Assembly (NCBI GenBank): GCA_022496205.1
Contig: WTXD01000001.1
Span: 1,984,001 to 2,048,000 of the forward strand
Direction of reading: 5' to 3'
Source of the DNA: Gloeopeniophorella convolvens
Taxonomy: Eukaryota > Basidiomycota > Agaricomycetes > Russulales
Length of the DNA: 64,000 nucleotides
The position numbers and the translations under genes are program-made. The notes under the pieces are model-generated. The model was not told the origin of the DNA, made no database searches, and worked only from the letters and a program-made list of their open reading frames with translations. Position 1 is the first letter of the stretch. Every line of letters starts with the position of its first letter. This document shows positions 11,900 to 23,500 of the stretch, piece by piece.

Positions 11900-13209
11900 T
11901 CACTGGGCGGGCAGGTGCAACTTATTGACGAGCGCGCTCTTCTCCAAAACCCGCACCTTCCAGTCCCGCTCCAACTCGTCGAGGTCCCACAGCGCCGAGA
12001 TGTACCTAGCGCATCCCCAACAACTTGTCAGCACTTGAACGCCAAACACAGGATTAAGAGAGGGATGAGAGGAAGGCACGCACCGCCCACTGAGCCAGTC
12101 TGCTGTGCCGCCCGTGAGGCGCAGAAGCGCCGCAGCGACGAGTGCGGGCGGGTCGACGAACATCTCCTTGGGGAGACCCGTGTCGTCCGCCATGTCTGTC
12201 TGCACGAGGCCTGGGTGCACGGCGAACGTCTTCACGGCGGGATACTCTGGGCGCGTCGCGTTCGAGTGAGAAGACAACGGACGGATACACAGTGAGCGCG
12301 CACCAATGGGGATGATCTCGAGCAGGCGGTTGAGCGCGATCTTCGACACGACGTAGTCGCTGTTCGTCGGGAGGCGCAGCTGCGCGGCTGCGGAGGACAT
12401 CGCGACGAAGTACCCGCCGGACCTCTGCAAGTGCGCCGCCGTGTACCTGCACGTGTTATGCTCAGTCATGCGTGGCGCACCGGCAGCAACGTAGGGATAC
12501 AGGGCGTACTTCACAACGTTGAACACCCCCCGCAGGTTTACCTTGAGAGTGCGCCACCAAGCTTCTGGGTCAACATCCGCCAAGCCTGCGCGCAAAACTC
12601 TTTCAGCACGCGCCGAAGAGAAAGTAGAGCGGTAGCGAGCACGCACGGATTCCATACGCCCGGGTCACGCCCGCATTCGCCACGACCACATCTAGCTTCC
12701 CGAATTCGTGGACTACCCTCTCGACGGCCTCGCTGACTTGTGCGGGAAGCACGACGTCCGATGGCAGCGCGAGCACACGCGCGCCGGGCGAGGCCTCTTC
12801 CACGCGCTTTTGCGTCTCCGCGAGCGCGGAGGCGCTGCGCGCGGCAATGGCGAGGGTTGCGCCTGCGCGGGCGTAGTGCAGCGCAAGCTCGGCGCCGAGG
12901 CCGCGCGACGCGCCGGTAACGAGGACTACTTTGCCGGCGTATGACTGAGATTTGAAGGCATGTGATGGGTCAATTCCGGGGTAGATGCTACGTGTGCTGA
13001 AGTTAGGAGGTGATGCTGTGCGTTGGGTGGGCAGCGTACGCATGATGCAATGTGATCTGAGGCTCTTCGTCCACCCCGACAATCTTGGAGATGGCAAAGC
13101 CGAAAATACTTATGCGCATAGTGTGTGTTAGGGGCTTCGCCGCGAAGTGCAGTGGTCGGGGGCAGGTAACGTACCCTTCGAGGTTTACAGATTTGCTCTG
13201 AGTCGACAT
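11900..13209 (-). CDS. Short-chain dehydrogenase/reductase, tandem copy A
   Basis: A classical SDR, an NAD(P)(H)-dependent oxidoreductase of unknown substrate. The first exon is MSTQSKSVNLEG, spliced to IFGFAISKIVGVDEEPQIT. The Rossmann motif is VTGASRGLG. The cofactor-fold motif VANAG, the catalytic Ser (FVAMSS) and SDYVVSK (YxxxK) follow in order, then HPGLVQTDM. The C-terminus is LDELERDWKVRVLEK..NKLHLPAQ with stop at 11900. About six introns, with CTAAC/CTGAC branch points, interrupt it at the same sites as in copy B. The promoter side carries the inserted palindrome at 13282-13340. Confidence 0.9.
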
Positions 13210-13281
13210 TGTATAGATCTGGAGTTGAGGTTAGAAAGCTTGTGTTGGGGGCCGGGGTCAGCCCTTGCAGCGATATATACA

Positions 13282-13340
13282 CAGTCAACTGCGTCCGATC
13301 AGGTCACTGATTCTGTGACCCGATCAGACCCAGTTGACTG
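13282..13340. repeat. 59-bp near-perfect palindrome in the copy A promoter
   Basis: The ends are CAGTCAACTG and its exact reverse complement CAGTTGACTG. Comparing the two 29-nt arms, 25 positions pair and only 4 mismatch. Copy B reads continuously through the same promoter position (GATATATA then TATACGA) without it, so it is an insertion beside TA-rich sequence. It resembles a tiny MITE or foldback element. It lies about 73 bp upstream of the copy A start codon. Confidence 0.85.
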
Positions 13341-14102
13341 TATACGATGTGAACCTGAAATGGACATGGGGGTACACATATGAAGTTTCCAAAGCAAGCG
13401 GACCACTTGAATCCTACACTGATTGGAACATAACGTACTTAACACCGATGAGCCTGCCAGTCAACAGTGAGGACCCAACGGGGCCCTCGACGGTGAGCCT
13501 GTACTCTCGACCTGCGTTGTGCACGGAAATGCTAGCTCCCGATGTACGTGTGTGTGACAGCCTTCGCGCCACCAAGCACCAACATCGAGTCGCAAGGCAG
13601 AAACAACTGTTGCTCGAGAAGGGCGTCCGGCTGAATGCAGAGGCCCGAGTCCAGCATAAGACCAGAGAAGCATGGTGAAATCATGATTGTACAGTGTTCA
13701 ATGTTCGTGCACCTGATCAGGGGGTCGCTGGGCGCAAGTCAGGAGGTGATGTTGAGATGATGCATCGAGGACTCAGAGATGGGATAGACATTACTCAGCG
13801 AGGATGCGAGGATGCATAAGCAAGAACCCGCGTGCAAAGTCCGCCGCAACTGTTGCAACTCGCGTTCGAGGTGAAGCCGGCCCTATCGCAAAACCGCGCG
13901 CACCTGGTCCGTGCGCGGCACGGCGCACGGCGGCGCACAACTACGAGGGCACCGCGAACCTTTCTTCCTGATCAACGTGCCTGGTCTGCGCCCACCCACA
14001 TGTCCGGTCCAGGGCATGTTCACTGGACTACTTATAGAGATGACGCTCCCTTTATAGGTTCCCGGATTCCCATACACCGTACATATCGTGGACACACAGT
14101 GC

Positions 14103-15416
14103 TCACTGGGCGGGCAGGTGCAACTTATTGACGAGCGCGCTCTTCTCCAACACCCGCACCTTCCAGTCCCGCTCCAGCTCGTCGAGGTCCCACAGTGCCG
14201 AGATGTACCTGGCACATCCCCAACAACTTGTCAGCACGACGCGCTATACACAGGATTAAGAGAGGGATGAGAGAGAGGCACGCACCGCCCGCTGAGCCAG
14301 TCTGCTGTGCCGCCCGTGAGGCGCAGAAGCGCCGCAGCGACGAGCGCGGGCGGGTCGATGAACATTTCCTTGGGGAGACCCGTGTCGTCCGCCATGTCTG
14401 TCTGCACGTTGCCCGGGTGCACCGCGAACGTCTTCACGGCGGGGTACTCTGGGTACGTCACGTTCAAGTGAGAACGAGGGAACGGACGGGCAAAGAGTGA
14501 GCACGTACCGATGGGGATGATCTCGAGCAAGCGGTTAAGCGCGATCTTCGACACGGCGTAGTCACTGTTTGTCGGGAGGCGCAGCTGCGCCGCGGCAGAG
14601 GACATCGCGACGAAGTACCCGCCAGACTTCTGCAAGTGCGGCACCGCGTACCTATACACGTTATGCTCAATCATTCGTGATGAACCAGCAGCGGCGTAGG
14701 GATATAGGACGTACTTCGCGACGTTGAACACCCCGCGGAGGTTCACCTCGAGAGTGCGCCACCAAGCGTCTGGGTCAACATCCGCCAAGCCTGCGCGCAG
14801 AACACTTTCAGCACGCGCCGGAAAGAAGGCAGAACGAAAGCGGGCACGCACTGATCCCGAACGCCCTCATCACGCCCGCATTCGCCACGGCCACATCCAG
14901 TCTCCCGAACTCGTGCACCGTCTTCTCGACGGCCTCGCTGACTTGCGCGGGCAACGAGACGTCCAATGGCAGCGTAAGCACACGCGCGCCGGGCGCGGCC
15001 TCTTGTACGCGCTTCTGCGTCTCCGCGAGCACGGAGGCGCTGCGCGCGGCGAGGGCGAGGGCTGCGCCTGCGCGGGCGTAGTGCAGCGCAATTTCAGCGC
15101 CGAGGCCGCGCGACGCGCCGGTGATGAGGACTACTTTGCCGGCGTATGACTGAGATTTGAAGGCGTGCACTGGGTCGATTCCGGGGTAGATGCTGCGTGC
15201 ACTGAAGTTAGGACGTGGTAGTGTGCGTTGGGTGGGCAACGTACGCATGGTGCTGTGTGATCTGAGGCTCTTCGTCCAGCCCAACAATCTTGGAAATGTC
15301 AAAGCCGAAAGCATTTCTGCGCATAGCGTATGTTAGGGCTTGGCTGAGAGGTGCGGCATGTGGGAGCAGGTAACGCACCCTTCGAGGTTCATGGACTTGT
15401 TGTTCTGAGTCGACAT
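14103..15416 (-). CDS. Short-chain dehydrogenase/reductase, tandem copy B
   Basis: Paralogue of copy A with the same intron positions. It starts MSTQNNKSMNLEG and continues NAFGFDISKIVGLDEEPQIT. The motifs VTG..-type ITGASRGLG, VANAG, FVAMSS, SDYAVSK and HPGNVQTDM are intact, and the C-terminus NKLHLPAQ ends at 14103. All catalytic residues (Ser, Tyr, Lys) are present, so both copies look functional. Substitutions are scattered, for example Asp/Glu and Lys/Arg exchanges. The first intron ends at a different AG than in copy A. No neighbour suggests a pathway. Confidence 0.9.
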
Positions 15417-16033
15417 TGTGTGGAGTTGGAGTTGGAGTTGTGTTGGGAGCCAAGGTCGATCCCCGCGATATATATATACGAGATGAGCCTGATCCAGACA
15501 TAAGAGTACGGGTTTGAAGTCTTCAAAGCAAGCGGAGCACTTGGATACCTATCACTAATTGGAACCTAACGTACTTAACACCGATGAGCCTGCCAGTCAG
15601 CAGCGAGGACCCGACGGCGGTTCCGACGGCGGGCCCATACTAAGTACTCTTTATCTGCGTTGTGCGCGGGAACGCCTGCCCCTGATGTACGTGTGTGTGT
15701 CAGCCTCTGCGCCACCGAGGGACCGCAAACACCGAGCTGCAAGGCAGAAGTAACTGTTTCTCGAGAAGGACGTCCGGCCAGACGCAGAGGCTCGAGTCTA
15801 GCATGAAACCACAGAGGCGCGGTGACATCACGGTCGCACGGTGTTGGTGCACCTGATTAGGGGGGCGCAAGTCAGAAGATGCGTCGAGGAGGAGATGGGA
15901 GGAGCGTTATTCAGCGAGGACGTGGGGATGGATAAGCAGGATCCCACATGCAGAGTCCGTCGCAACTCGCGTCCGCCGTCAAGCCGGCCCTAACCGCGAA
16001 ACCGCGCGCACCTGGTCCGTGCGCGGTGCGTCG

Positions 16034-16043
16034 AGTATATAAA
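16034..16043 (+). promoter_or_regulatory. TATA element of the U2 snRNA gene
   Basis: AGTATATAAA lies about 25-30 bp before the inferred U2 5' end, the expected place for a TATA box of a fungal snRNA gene. Sequence match only. Confidence 0.5.
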
Positions 16044-16065
16044 CCTCGCCCCCTGCTTTCTGAAA

Positions 16066-16214
16066 TCCTTACCACTCTGGCCTTTTGGCTTAGATCAAGT
16101 GTAGTATCTGTTCTTAATAGTTTAACCACTATTATGGGGGCACCGCCCCCATTATTGGTTATCTTATTTTTGCAGCCTCTGTTCCCTGGGCTCTGCTTGC
16201 AACCCGGGCGACGT
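16066..16214 (+). ncRNA. U2: U2 spliceosomal snRNA
   Basis: The stretch contains the near-invariant U2 core: GGCCTTTTGGCTTAGATC, then AAGTGTAGTATCTGTTCTT. The latter includes GTAGTA, which pairs with intron branch points. A stem-loop IIa/IIb region (GGGGGCACCGCCCCC) follows, then the Sm site (ATTTTTG near 16167) and a 3' stem-loop (CCTGGGCTCTGCTTGCAACCCGGG region). The 5' and 3' ends are estimated to within about 5 nt. The branch-recognition sequence fits the CTAAC/CTGAC branch points seen in introns across this window. Confidence 0.93.
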
Positions 16215-16660
16215 GATGACCTTGCCGCTGCACTATTGGCTTGTGTCGTCGGGGGATCACCTTTGCTTTTCCTTTGCTGTTCTTTCTATCATTTGCCTTT
16301 TGGTGGGTGCTTGGGACCAGCAAAAGAATACCTTGGGTGGTCTTCTGGTGATACTGTTTCTGTTTGCTTTCTATCTTGTAGTTTTATGTATCTTGTTGAT
16401 AGGAATATGTCAATTGTGCTTGGCTTTCATGCAGTAATGTGGTTGGACACGATGTTGATGTGGTTGGTGCTCGGGTGCTCGTTGATGTGGGTGAGCCCCC
16501 CCTGAATGCACACAATGTGGAACTTGATATAGGAACTGCTGCTCATCCTGGTTCACATGAAAAGCAAGTTGTTGTTATCTGTATAAGAGCTACAAGGCTG
16601 CAGGCCATTGAACCTCGTCTTTGAGTCTGGGCATGGCTAGATAATCAATTAATCATCCAT
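16215..16660. other. T-rich segment downstream of U2, unassigned
   Basis: Composition changes sharply to T-rich on the plus strand. The segment carries overlapping open frames of about 60-100 codons: one hydrophobic at 16213-16437, another ending AIEPRL at 16624. None is recognised. It may be a fragment of a mobile element, or the U2 3' flank. Confidence 0.4.
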
Positions 16661-16667
16661 TGTGCAA

Positions 16668-17207
16668 TCATCCTCCACCGCCTTCCTCGACAACTTCGTA
16701 CCCGACCCAAACAACCTCCGAGCAGCTCCCGCACGCAACCAGGTGTTGCCCGCGCTCCAGCTCGTCCTCCGTGATCTTGTACACCCCACCGCACCGGCAC
16801 GCATAACTCCATGCGCCCGCGCCCTCCGCAAACTCTTCGAGCGAGACGATCTGCGCGGGGCGCGGGAGTGCAGGTGCACGCGGGGTATGACGTGCATCGT
16901 ATGCCGCGCGTAGATGCGCCGACGTGAGAGTGCGGAATGCCTGCTGTAGCAGACCGATGTCTGCGTCGGCGGCTGGCGCACGCGAGGCTTGTTTATCCGG
17001 GTGATGGCGTAAGAGCGCGCGGTGGTAGGCGGCCTTTATCGTTGTTGGCGACGCGGAGCGCGGGACGCTGAGGAGAGTGTAATAATCGGCCACATCGGTT
17101 GGCTCCAGGGTGAGGAGAGAGGAGGATGAAGAGGGAGAGCTGGAGGTAGTGGGCGTGCGGGAGGAAGAACGTGACTTGCAGGCGCGCGAGGCGTGCGATC
17201 TGGTCAT
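16668..17207 (-). CDS. DPH4: Diphthamide biosynthesis protein 4 (J-domain, CSL zinc finger)
   Basis: A single-exon gene of 179 codons starting MTRSHASRACK; an in-frame upstream ATG at 17279 is possible. Residues about 40-115 form a J-domain (DYYTLLSVPRSASPTTIKAAYHRALLRHHPDK, with the HPD motif). The C-terminal part is the CSL/DPH-type zinc finger: ACRCGGVYKITEDEL with CxC, then VACGSCSEVVWV with CxxC. DPH4 (JJJ3 in yeast) supports diphthamide synthesis on elongation factor 2. The Ser-rich segment before the J-domain looks unstructured. It shares a divergent promoter region with the plus-strand gene starting at 17524. Confidence 0.92.
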   Translation of the reverse strand: MTRSHASRACKSRSSSRTPTTSSSPSSSSSLLTLEPTDVADYYTLLSVPRSASPTTIKAAYHRALLRHHPDKQASRAPAADADIGLLQQAFRTLTSAHLRAAYDARHTPRAPALPRPAQIVSLEEFAEGAGAWSYACRCGGVYKITEDELERGQHLVACGSCSEVVWVGYEVVEEGGGG

Positions 17208-17523
17208 CCGCGCGAACTTCGCTTTGCTCCCCGCACCATCCCAGCGACACTGATTCAAGCCAACACGACCCCTGCTCATACACAGCTCGCGGGAAAAGGT
17301 CCAGGATTACATTCTTTCTTCACATGTAATCGTCTGTCGACTCAGATCGTGCATGGGCTGCCATGGGGCCGAATTGGTGTCGAGATGCATTCCAATATGG
17401 CTTGGCTGACGCTGTGGCCAGAGCAAGTAGCTGCTACTTGAACGCTGCGTAGACTTCTGCCCGCCGGAAACACTCGCGCCTCCATTTCTACTTTGCTATC
17501 ATAGGCGTCGAGCTCAGTCCATC

Positions 17524-18647
17524 ATGTCGCTCACGCTGCTCACAGTCTCAACGCCATGGACGGAGAAGATGGCTAGGCTCCTGGACACCACAGTATCCAC
17601 CGCCACCGCCGCTGCTCACGAGGACAAGTCCCCTACCGCCCCCGCCCTCGTCATGAGGGCGACAGACTATTGGCCACGCATCTTCGTGCACGCCGTGTGG
17701 CGCGAGCTGCACGGGCACACTAGCGCCGGCCGGCGCCTCCTGCGCATCACGCACGCCGGCGTCGACCTCGTGTGCATGTACGACCTCCCCGGCGCCCGCA
17801 GAAACCTCTCGCCTGAACTGCAGCTCGAGCAACTCGCCCGCGAGCTCGGTGTCGTGAGGCTCTGGATGCCCCCCTATGCATGCACGTCGTTCGTCGTGAG
17901 TAGGCTGTACCTCTACGCCCGCGGTGATCCAGCTTGACGAGATCGCAGACAGGCCATATCGTGCATGAATACTTCAGCGCAAAAGCCGCCGGTGTCCCCG
18001 TCACGCCACTGACGGCTAGACTTCCACGTCCCGCGGGCGCGCATAAGGCCCTTACAGTCGACGTGGACCCGCAGTGCACGTATATGGCTCTCTTCAGACT
18101 AGACCCGCCTGTGCCGCGCCGCCCATCCGCCACAGAAAGCATCGCACAGTCGACCGGCGACGCACCCTCGAGCCTCCGCCCGCGTCCGCACAGCGCAAAG
18201 CAGCGGCCTCCACCACACGTCCGCCGGACGCTCTTCCCCCACCGCGCGAGCATCACGCCGGCTCCGCCCGTCCTCGTCGACTCTCCCTCCGGCGACGTGT
18301 TCACCGATGCACGCCGCCGCGCCACCCAGACGCCGGATTCCGAAGCCGGTTCATCGGGACAATCCGACGACGCGCCGGACAGGGAGACCGTCGTGGGACG
18401 CGAGCCCGGCCCTGGCCCCGGGCTCTCTCCTGCGTCGTCCGGCTCATCCATCTCGACGCTCGCGACGCCGGCATCACCCAGCCCGGCACCGCGCCGCCTC
18501 GGTGCGACGCTTGCGGTCAATGAGTCTGCACGGTGCCGGCTGTGGGGCGTGGGCGTGGGTGAGGACAGCCTAGGCAAGGCACGCTCTGGGCGAGGTGGAC
18601 CTGGGAGAGCGCGAGTGCGGCCAGCGGTGCCTCGGTGGCGGTTGTAG
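17524..18647 (+). CDS. Hypothetical protein, two exons
   Basis: Exon 1 (17524-17895) and exon 2 (17949-18647) join in phase through a 53-nt GT..AG intron, giving 356 residues. The N-terminal half looks folded: WPRIFVHAVWRELHGHTSAG, then DLVCMYDLPGARRNL and VVRLWMPPYACTSF, continuing TGHIVHEYFSAKA. The second half is low-complexity, rich in Pro/Arg/Ser. I recognise no domain. The last about 35 codons lie within a dispersed repeat that recurs at 30.66 kb, so the natural C-terminus is uncertain. Splicing logic and codon composition favour a real gene. Confidence 0.55.
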
Positions 18648-18960
18648 GGATCCAGGGCGCCTCGCCCTTGACTGGGCTTTGGAGTTCTCTTCATGGTGCG
18701 GCCATATATACCCCAGTGTAATGTATCTCAGTTGGTGGACGGCTGGAATGATCAATCTTATCTCGGCCCGACATCACCGGTGACGTGGACGTGCCAATAT
18801 CTTGTGCACGACACGAATGAAAGCTGCAAGCGCTGAAACGCTGAAATTAAAAGGTTTGTCTGCACCAAGTCTGTGCGCAGCCCTCGCATCACGAGTTCCG
18901 AGGTCGTGCGGCGAGAGGCGGACGAGAACCTCAGGCAAAATGTCTCGGAATCAAAGCAAA
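18537..18960 (+). repeat. Dispersed repeat, copy 1
   Basis: Similar over about 400 bp to 30660-31120. Shared blocks include CTGTGGGGCGTGGG, CGGCCAGCGGTGCCTCGGTG, GGATCCAGGGCGCCTCGCCC, ATCTTATCTCGG, ATATCTTGTGCACGAC and GTGCGGCGAG. It covers the 3' coding end of the hypothetical gene and its downstream flank. No terminal repeats were found, so it may be an old segmental copy. Confidence 0.8.
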
Positions 18961-20599
18961 GAATCGGGAGACGAGCCATGCATTCGAAGGACACACAATG
19001 AGGCCTGAGGCCTTGAGGTATCACATTACCTGCATTGATTGGTTCTTTGTTCTTTGTTCTTTCAATAAGTATGGGATCGTATCCTCGTGGATTGATGCAC
19101 GTTCCCTGGCTCGCTGCAAGCCTCCGACGTGTGTCAGCAAGGTCAGGGACCCGTTCAGCGGGCCGGCGCAATGGGTGCACTGTTCTCATCTGTTCTCATG
19201 CAGCTGAGCTGGCAATTGAACCTCACGCGCACACACCGCGGGCCTGCTTTTGCCTCCCCTAGCTCAAGGGCTTACGCACAACTTCACCGTGTTGTCGAGA
19301 TGCACAGCAGGCATCCGTCCGACGCGGTCCCTTTACTCTAGTGCTGTGGTGCATTTCCCAGCCGTAATGTACCGTGTGCATGCACTCACTGATTCCGTCA
19401 GTTTTCTCACCGTCAAGCGGATAAACGCACCATCCTCCCCCGCGTCGCTCTTCGCCGTCTCCATATGCATTAGTGGCGCTGTGCAAAGGCAGGTTGGGTG
19501 ACAGCAGGAATAACACCAAGTTATGCCTGGACTCCGCTGTTTCAACTGCAATGACCTATCCTTGCGCCTGCTATCTTCCTCGACTTCGGCCCTTCCTCAA
19601 CCAATCACCCCTTCACCGTCAGCTCGTCAATCGTGCTCGACCCTCGGAAGGGTGCCATCCACCGTGTTGTAGAAGTCATGCGACCTCCAGGCTCATGATC
19701 GCCGCCCCCGCTCTCCTCTGGTCCGTCTTGTGATCAGTTCCCAAGGTCAAATGACCGGGCATTGTTCCTCAACCCACAAGATGGGTCAGTGGCCTTGCCA
19801 GCGGTGCCTCGGTGTACCTTACTCCCTGCGCCCAGCTTCAGTCGACCTGCGTTGCCTCAGTGACAAAATGGTAGAAAGCCTTGCCTCGCCAGGCCCTTCT
19901 GGAGCCAGATCTCCGCCTTCCCGTCACCCGGTCGTCTCCCAGGCTGGGCCCGAAAATTCCGCCTGGCTCTTGAAACTCTCCAGACAGTTATCGATGGAGT
20001 CGCCGTCTATGCTACACTCTGTTGTATGACATCTCCATCACGCTCCAGGACATGCCGGATCGCGGGGCAAACCTAGCGTTCCGTCGCGCCCCTCAGACAA
20101 TCTCTTGGACTGTGAGTAGGATTGCGTGATCCTAGATTCGGAAGTATTCTTCGAGTGGACTAACGAATGCTGCAGCTGAACAATGCACCAACTGACTCCG
20201 CGAACTGTCACTTAATCCCGGTACTCCTTCGCAATTTGGGTAGTCCTCATTCTTGAACCCTGTCTCCATGTGCACGCGATGAACCACCTCCATTCTTGTA
20301 TCGCTTGGTCCACCTCCTGAAGGAGTCGCTAGGTTTTCACCTAGTTAGGGAGCGATCGGCGCAACACCTTACTTCGCTTACCAGGAGTACTCAGGGCGAT
20401 TTTGTAAAGCGTCGTCTCTTTGACGATACAGTATGATCGCCCTATGAACGAATCAACGCCTTTTGAGCGCCTACCTTATCAGCGTCCGACAAGACGAGGC
20501 TGGGTGGTGTTGCTTCTTACGGCACACTGTGCGCGTTTATTGTGGCGTTCACATTGACCATACCGGGGAACCCTTTGTACACGCTTGCCCTTCCCCAAC
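18961..20599. other. Intergenic, unassigned
   Basis: About 1.6 kb before the giant gene. Short frames at 19730-20029 and a coding-like stretch at about 19890-20030 show no family and no consistent splicing. It may hold a gene relic as well as the promoter of the giant gene. Confidence 0.4.
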
Positions 20600-23500
20600 A
20601 TGTCCTCCAGTGTATCTTTCGATTCAAACACCTTGATATTCATCGCCCAGCATGTTTTCATGCCGCCCAAGCTCCCTCAGGAGGCTCCGGAAGACAAGAC
20701 TGAGCAAGACAAAACCGAGCGCGAGATGAATGTGGCATTGTGCCACATCCTCATACAAGCCGCTCAAATGTTCCGCCACGATCTCCCTTTACTTCAGCAG
20801 CCGATGTGGGACCAGATCATCCGGATGCTGCAATTCGTCAAGCAGGCAGCGGATTTCCCTCTTGAGAAGGACGTTATCAAGAAAATCTTGTCCGATATGC
20901 TCGTCGGAGGTGCGCTCTTCAAATGGCTACTACGCCATTCAGGTCTCAGTCTGACAGCTTCACTAGATGTGTTCGTCATGCATGTCCGCGCTCAGAACGC
21001 AGGCTTGGTCATACGCCGGCTCCAGGATAACGTCCGATTTGAGATGTTCGAAGTGTCTCCGCGGAACGAGGACGTCATGTCTACCGAGGGCAAACTCCTG
21101 TGCTCATACCCGGGACCCGCCATTCAAGTTTCCACAAACACTTTCTTGAACCATGTATTCCTCTCGGAGCTCGCCTCCTTCCTCTTCCAAATGGATGTCG
21201 ACGTCCTGGCCGCCGAAACGACTTCAAAGGGAGGGTCCACTGTGATCGAGGTGCGAGAGAGTGCACACCCTCGGTACATCACGGAGCTTCTGTGCGGGAT
21301 CCTGCGGGGTTTCGGAGAGCCTGCGGAGGTCGAGCGGATTACCAAGCGGATCAACGACGAAGTCCTCTGGAAGGACGCGTACAAGCCTTGGCGACGATCT
21401 CCGTTGTGGCTTGTTCTGCGCATCGCACTTCAAACGACGCTGCGCACGGATGGGGTCTACAAGTCATTCATTTTGTTCTTCCACGCAGAGGTGCTCCGGC
21501 TATGCACCGAGCAGGGACTTCCGAGCGATCTCCTCCACGCGATGAGGTGTAAGATTGCTCGTCGACTGTGCAAGATAGAGCCCAGCGTTCCGGACTTTGT
21601 ATTTGGGGCGGTTGAAAAGGGTTCCATCAAGACAGATGACGTCCTTCAAGCGCGGTGGAAGAAGCATCAGGAGAAGATGTCTCAGCCGCCCGAGTGGCGT
21701 CCTGAGACACTCAATTTCGATGCGGACACCTCTATCTCCTTGGACAATTCGTATGATCACCTCGACCGAGCCCTTCGTTCAGAGTCTCTCCATCATGCCA
21801 ATGAGACGTCCATCCCATCCCACCCTCTACGCCTCAATAACACCCGTGACTTTCGTCTCTTCAAGGACGGCGAACTCCAAACGAGGGCGCGTTCGGAGCC
21901 CGATCCGCGCATTGCGCTCGCCGACTTCGAGCTGTCCGTAGAGAATCATTTGGAATGGTGGACGACGGATGCCCGGGGTGACGAGTTCGCTCCCGATGTC
22001 GTTGCTTCATGCGCCGTTCAGTACTTCGATCTTGCAAAAGGCCGCTACAAAGACAGTGCCGAAGACGGTTCTATCATGATCTTAACCATGATGGCGCTTT
22101 GGATGGCGCTCGATACCATCGTCTGCCAGCAAATACCCCTCCTGGAACGTTACTCCCCCGAGATACCCGAAGAAATCCTACATCCCCTACTTCTTCACCG
22201 CCGCGGCGCGCTGAGCCACGCGGCGCGCATTGAAGCCCATCTGCATCGGCGACATGGGAACGTGTCGGTCGGGACCTCCATTTTTTCGAGCGATGTCTCT
22301 TCCACATCCTTCGCAGTGGAGTATTTCCGGGACTCCCAGGAACACCGTGACATATATCAGGACATTCTTCGGAACGCTCAGCAAGAGAGAGAAGAGAAAC
22401 GTAGGGAGCTGAAGGAACTGAATGTGCAACGGCAAGACTACAGCGACCGTGCTTCCAGGCTGGAACATCGATGCGGTCGTGGCTATTCGTGGTGCGAAAG
22501 ATGCTCCCTTGAACAGGACGCTAGGAGGATGACCATCCACGTCCACGAATGGCCTCTTCCGGTTCATACGACAACGGCCCAGATGGTAGTCTTTGAGCTG
22601 TCCCCACCGAGGGCGTTCTCTGCATGGAGGACCATAACGCGCATGATTCTCCACGACCTTATCACACCTCCGACTGACCCCGTTTCTCACGACCAATCCC
22701 AAATGGACCTTCCCAACTTTTCTGGTCTGGGGCGTTGGGTAGTAAGGCACCCGTACCATCGAATCTCTCTCGGATCGACGACCAAGTCTTTTTCCGACCA
22801 AGCACACTACAAGTCGGTTCAGATTCCTGCTGAGGAGTCCTCTGTCTGTGTCAATCATGGATTGACGTGGCAACTATTCGACGCCGATAGGAGATCCTGG
22901 GTGGAGAGAGCTTCCCCCATTTTCAACGTCAAACACCTGTGTACTCCCATCGTCGAAGCAGGTCCATATAGTCATCTTCATTTCGCCGTAGCCGACACAC
23001 TTCATTCCTCCAATGATGTGATTGCTGACCAGGCCAGCTGCCCGGATGATCTCAGCCTACACGAGTACCTGGCATTCTCCACATTACGCAGTGGTCCACG
23101 CTTGCAGTGGTTGAACATCATGAGAGAGCTGGGGTCGTCTTCACTCTCCTTTCGTCGAGAAGAGGTTCACACCTTGATTACTCAAGCGGCATGGCAGCTC
23201 GGACCGTTAGCTCCCAATGGTGGACACGAATGGCACGAAGACCTCGAAGCCCCAGGGTTTGGGAACGCGCTATTGAGCCAACTTGACTCTCTGCTGCAAG
23301 CGATTAGGGCCAATTGGTTAGAGGAAGTAAGTGTAAGGACGATTGGTGAGCCAGGTTCATTGTCGTCATTGCACCGCCGGGCTTACTTGTATATTAGCTC
23401 TCCTTGCCACCCGCCTCCTGGCTGCTGCGCAGGATGACGCCGTCTGCCAGCGGGCTCATACGCTCCTGAAAAGTGCCCGGGACGTAGCATATCAATGGAT

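Larger units (their letters stand above)
11731..16026. repeat. Tandem duplication, two units of about 2.1-2.2 kb
   Basis: Unit A (11731-13918) and unit B (13927-16026) are head-to-tail copies. Both begin with CGGCxGCGCACAACTA followed by GAGGGCACCGCGAACC and end with CACCTGGTCCGTGCGCGG. Each contains one complete minus-strand SDR gene with its 3' flank and promoter. Divergence is moderate in coding and noncoding parts, with several small indels, so the duplication is not very recent. Unit B ends about 40 bp before the U2 snRNA gene. The largest difference is a 59-bp palindrome present only in unit A. Confidence 0.9.

Noticed and set aside
11900..15416. SDR pair as part of a secondary-metabolite cluster
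   Set aside because: No polyketide or peptide synthetase, terpene cyclase, P450 or transporter gene is present nearby.
19730..20140. Possible coding exon upstream of the giant gene
   Set aside because: Some protein-like phrases occur, but frames break without splice signals and no family is recognised.
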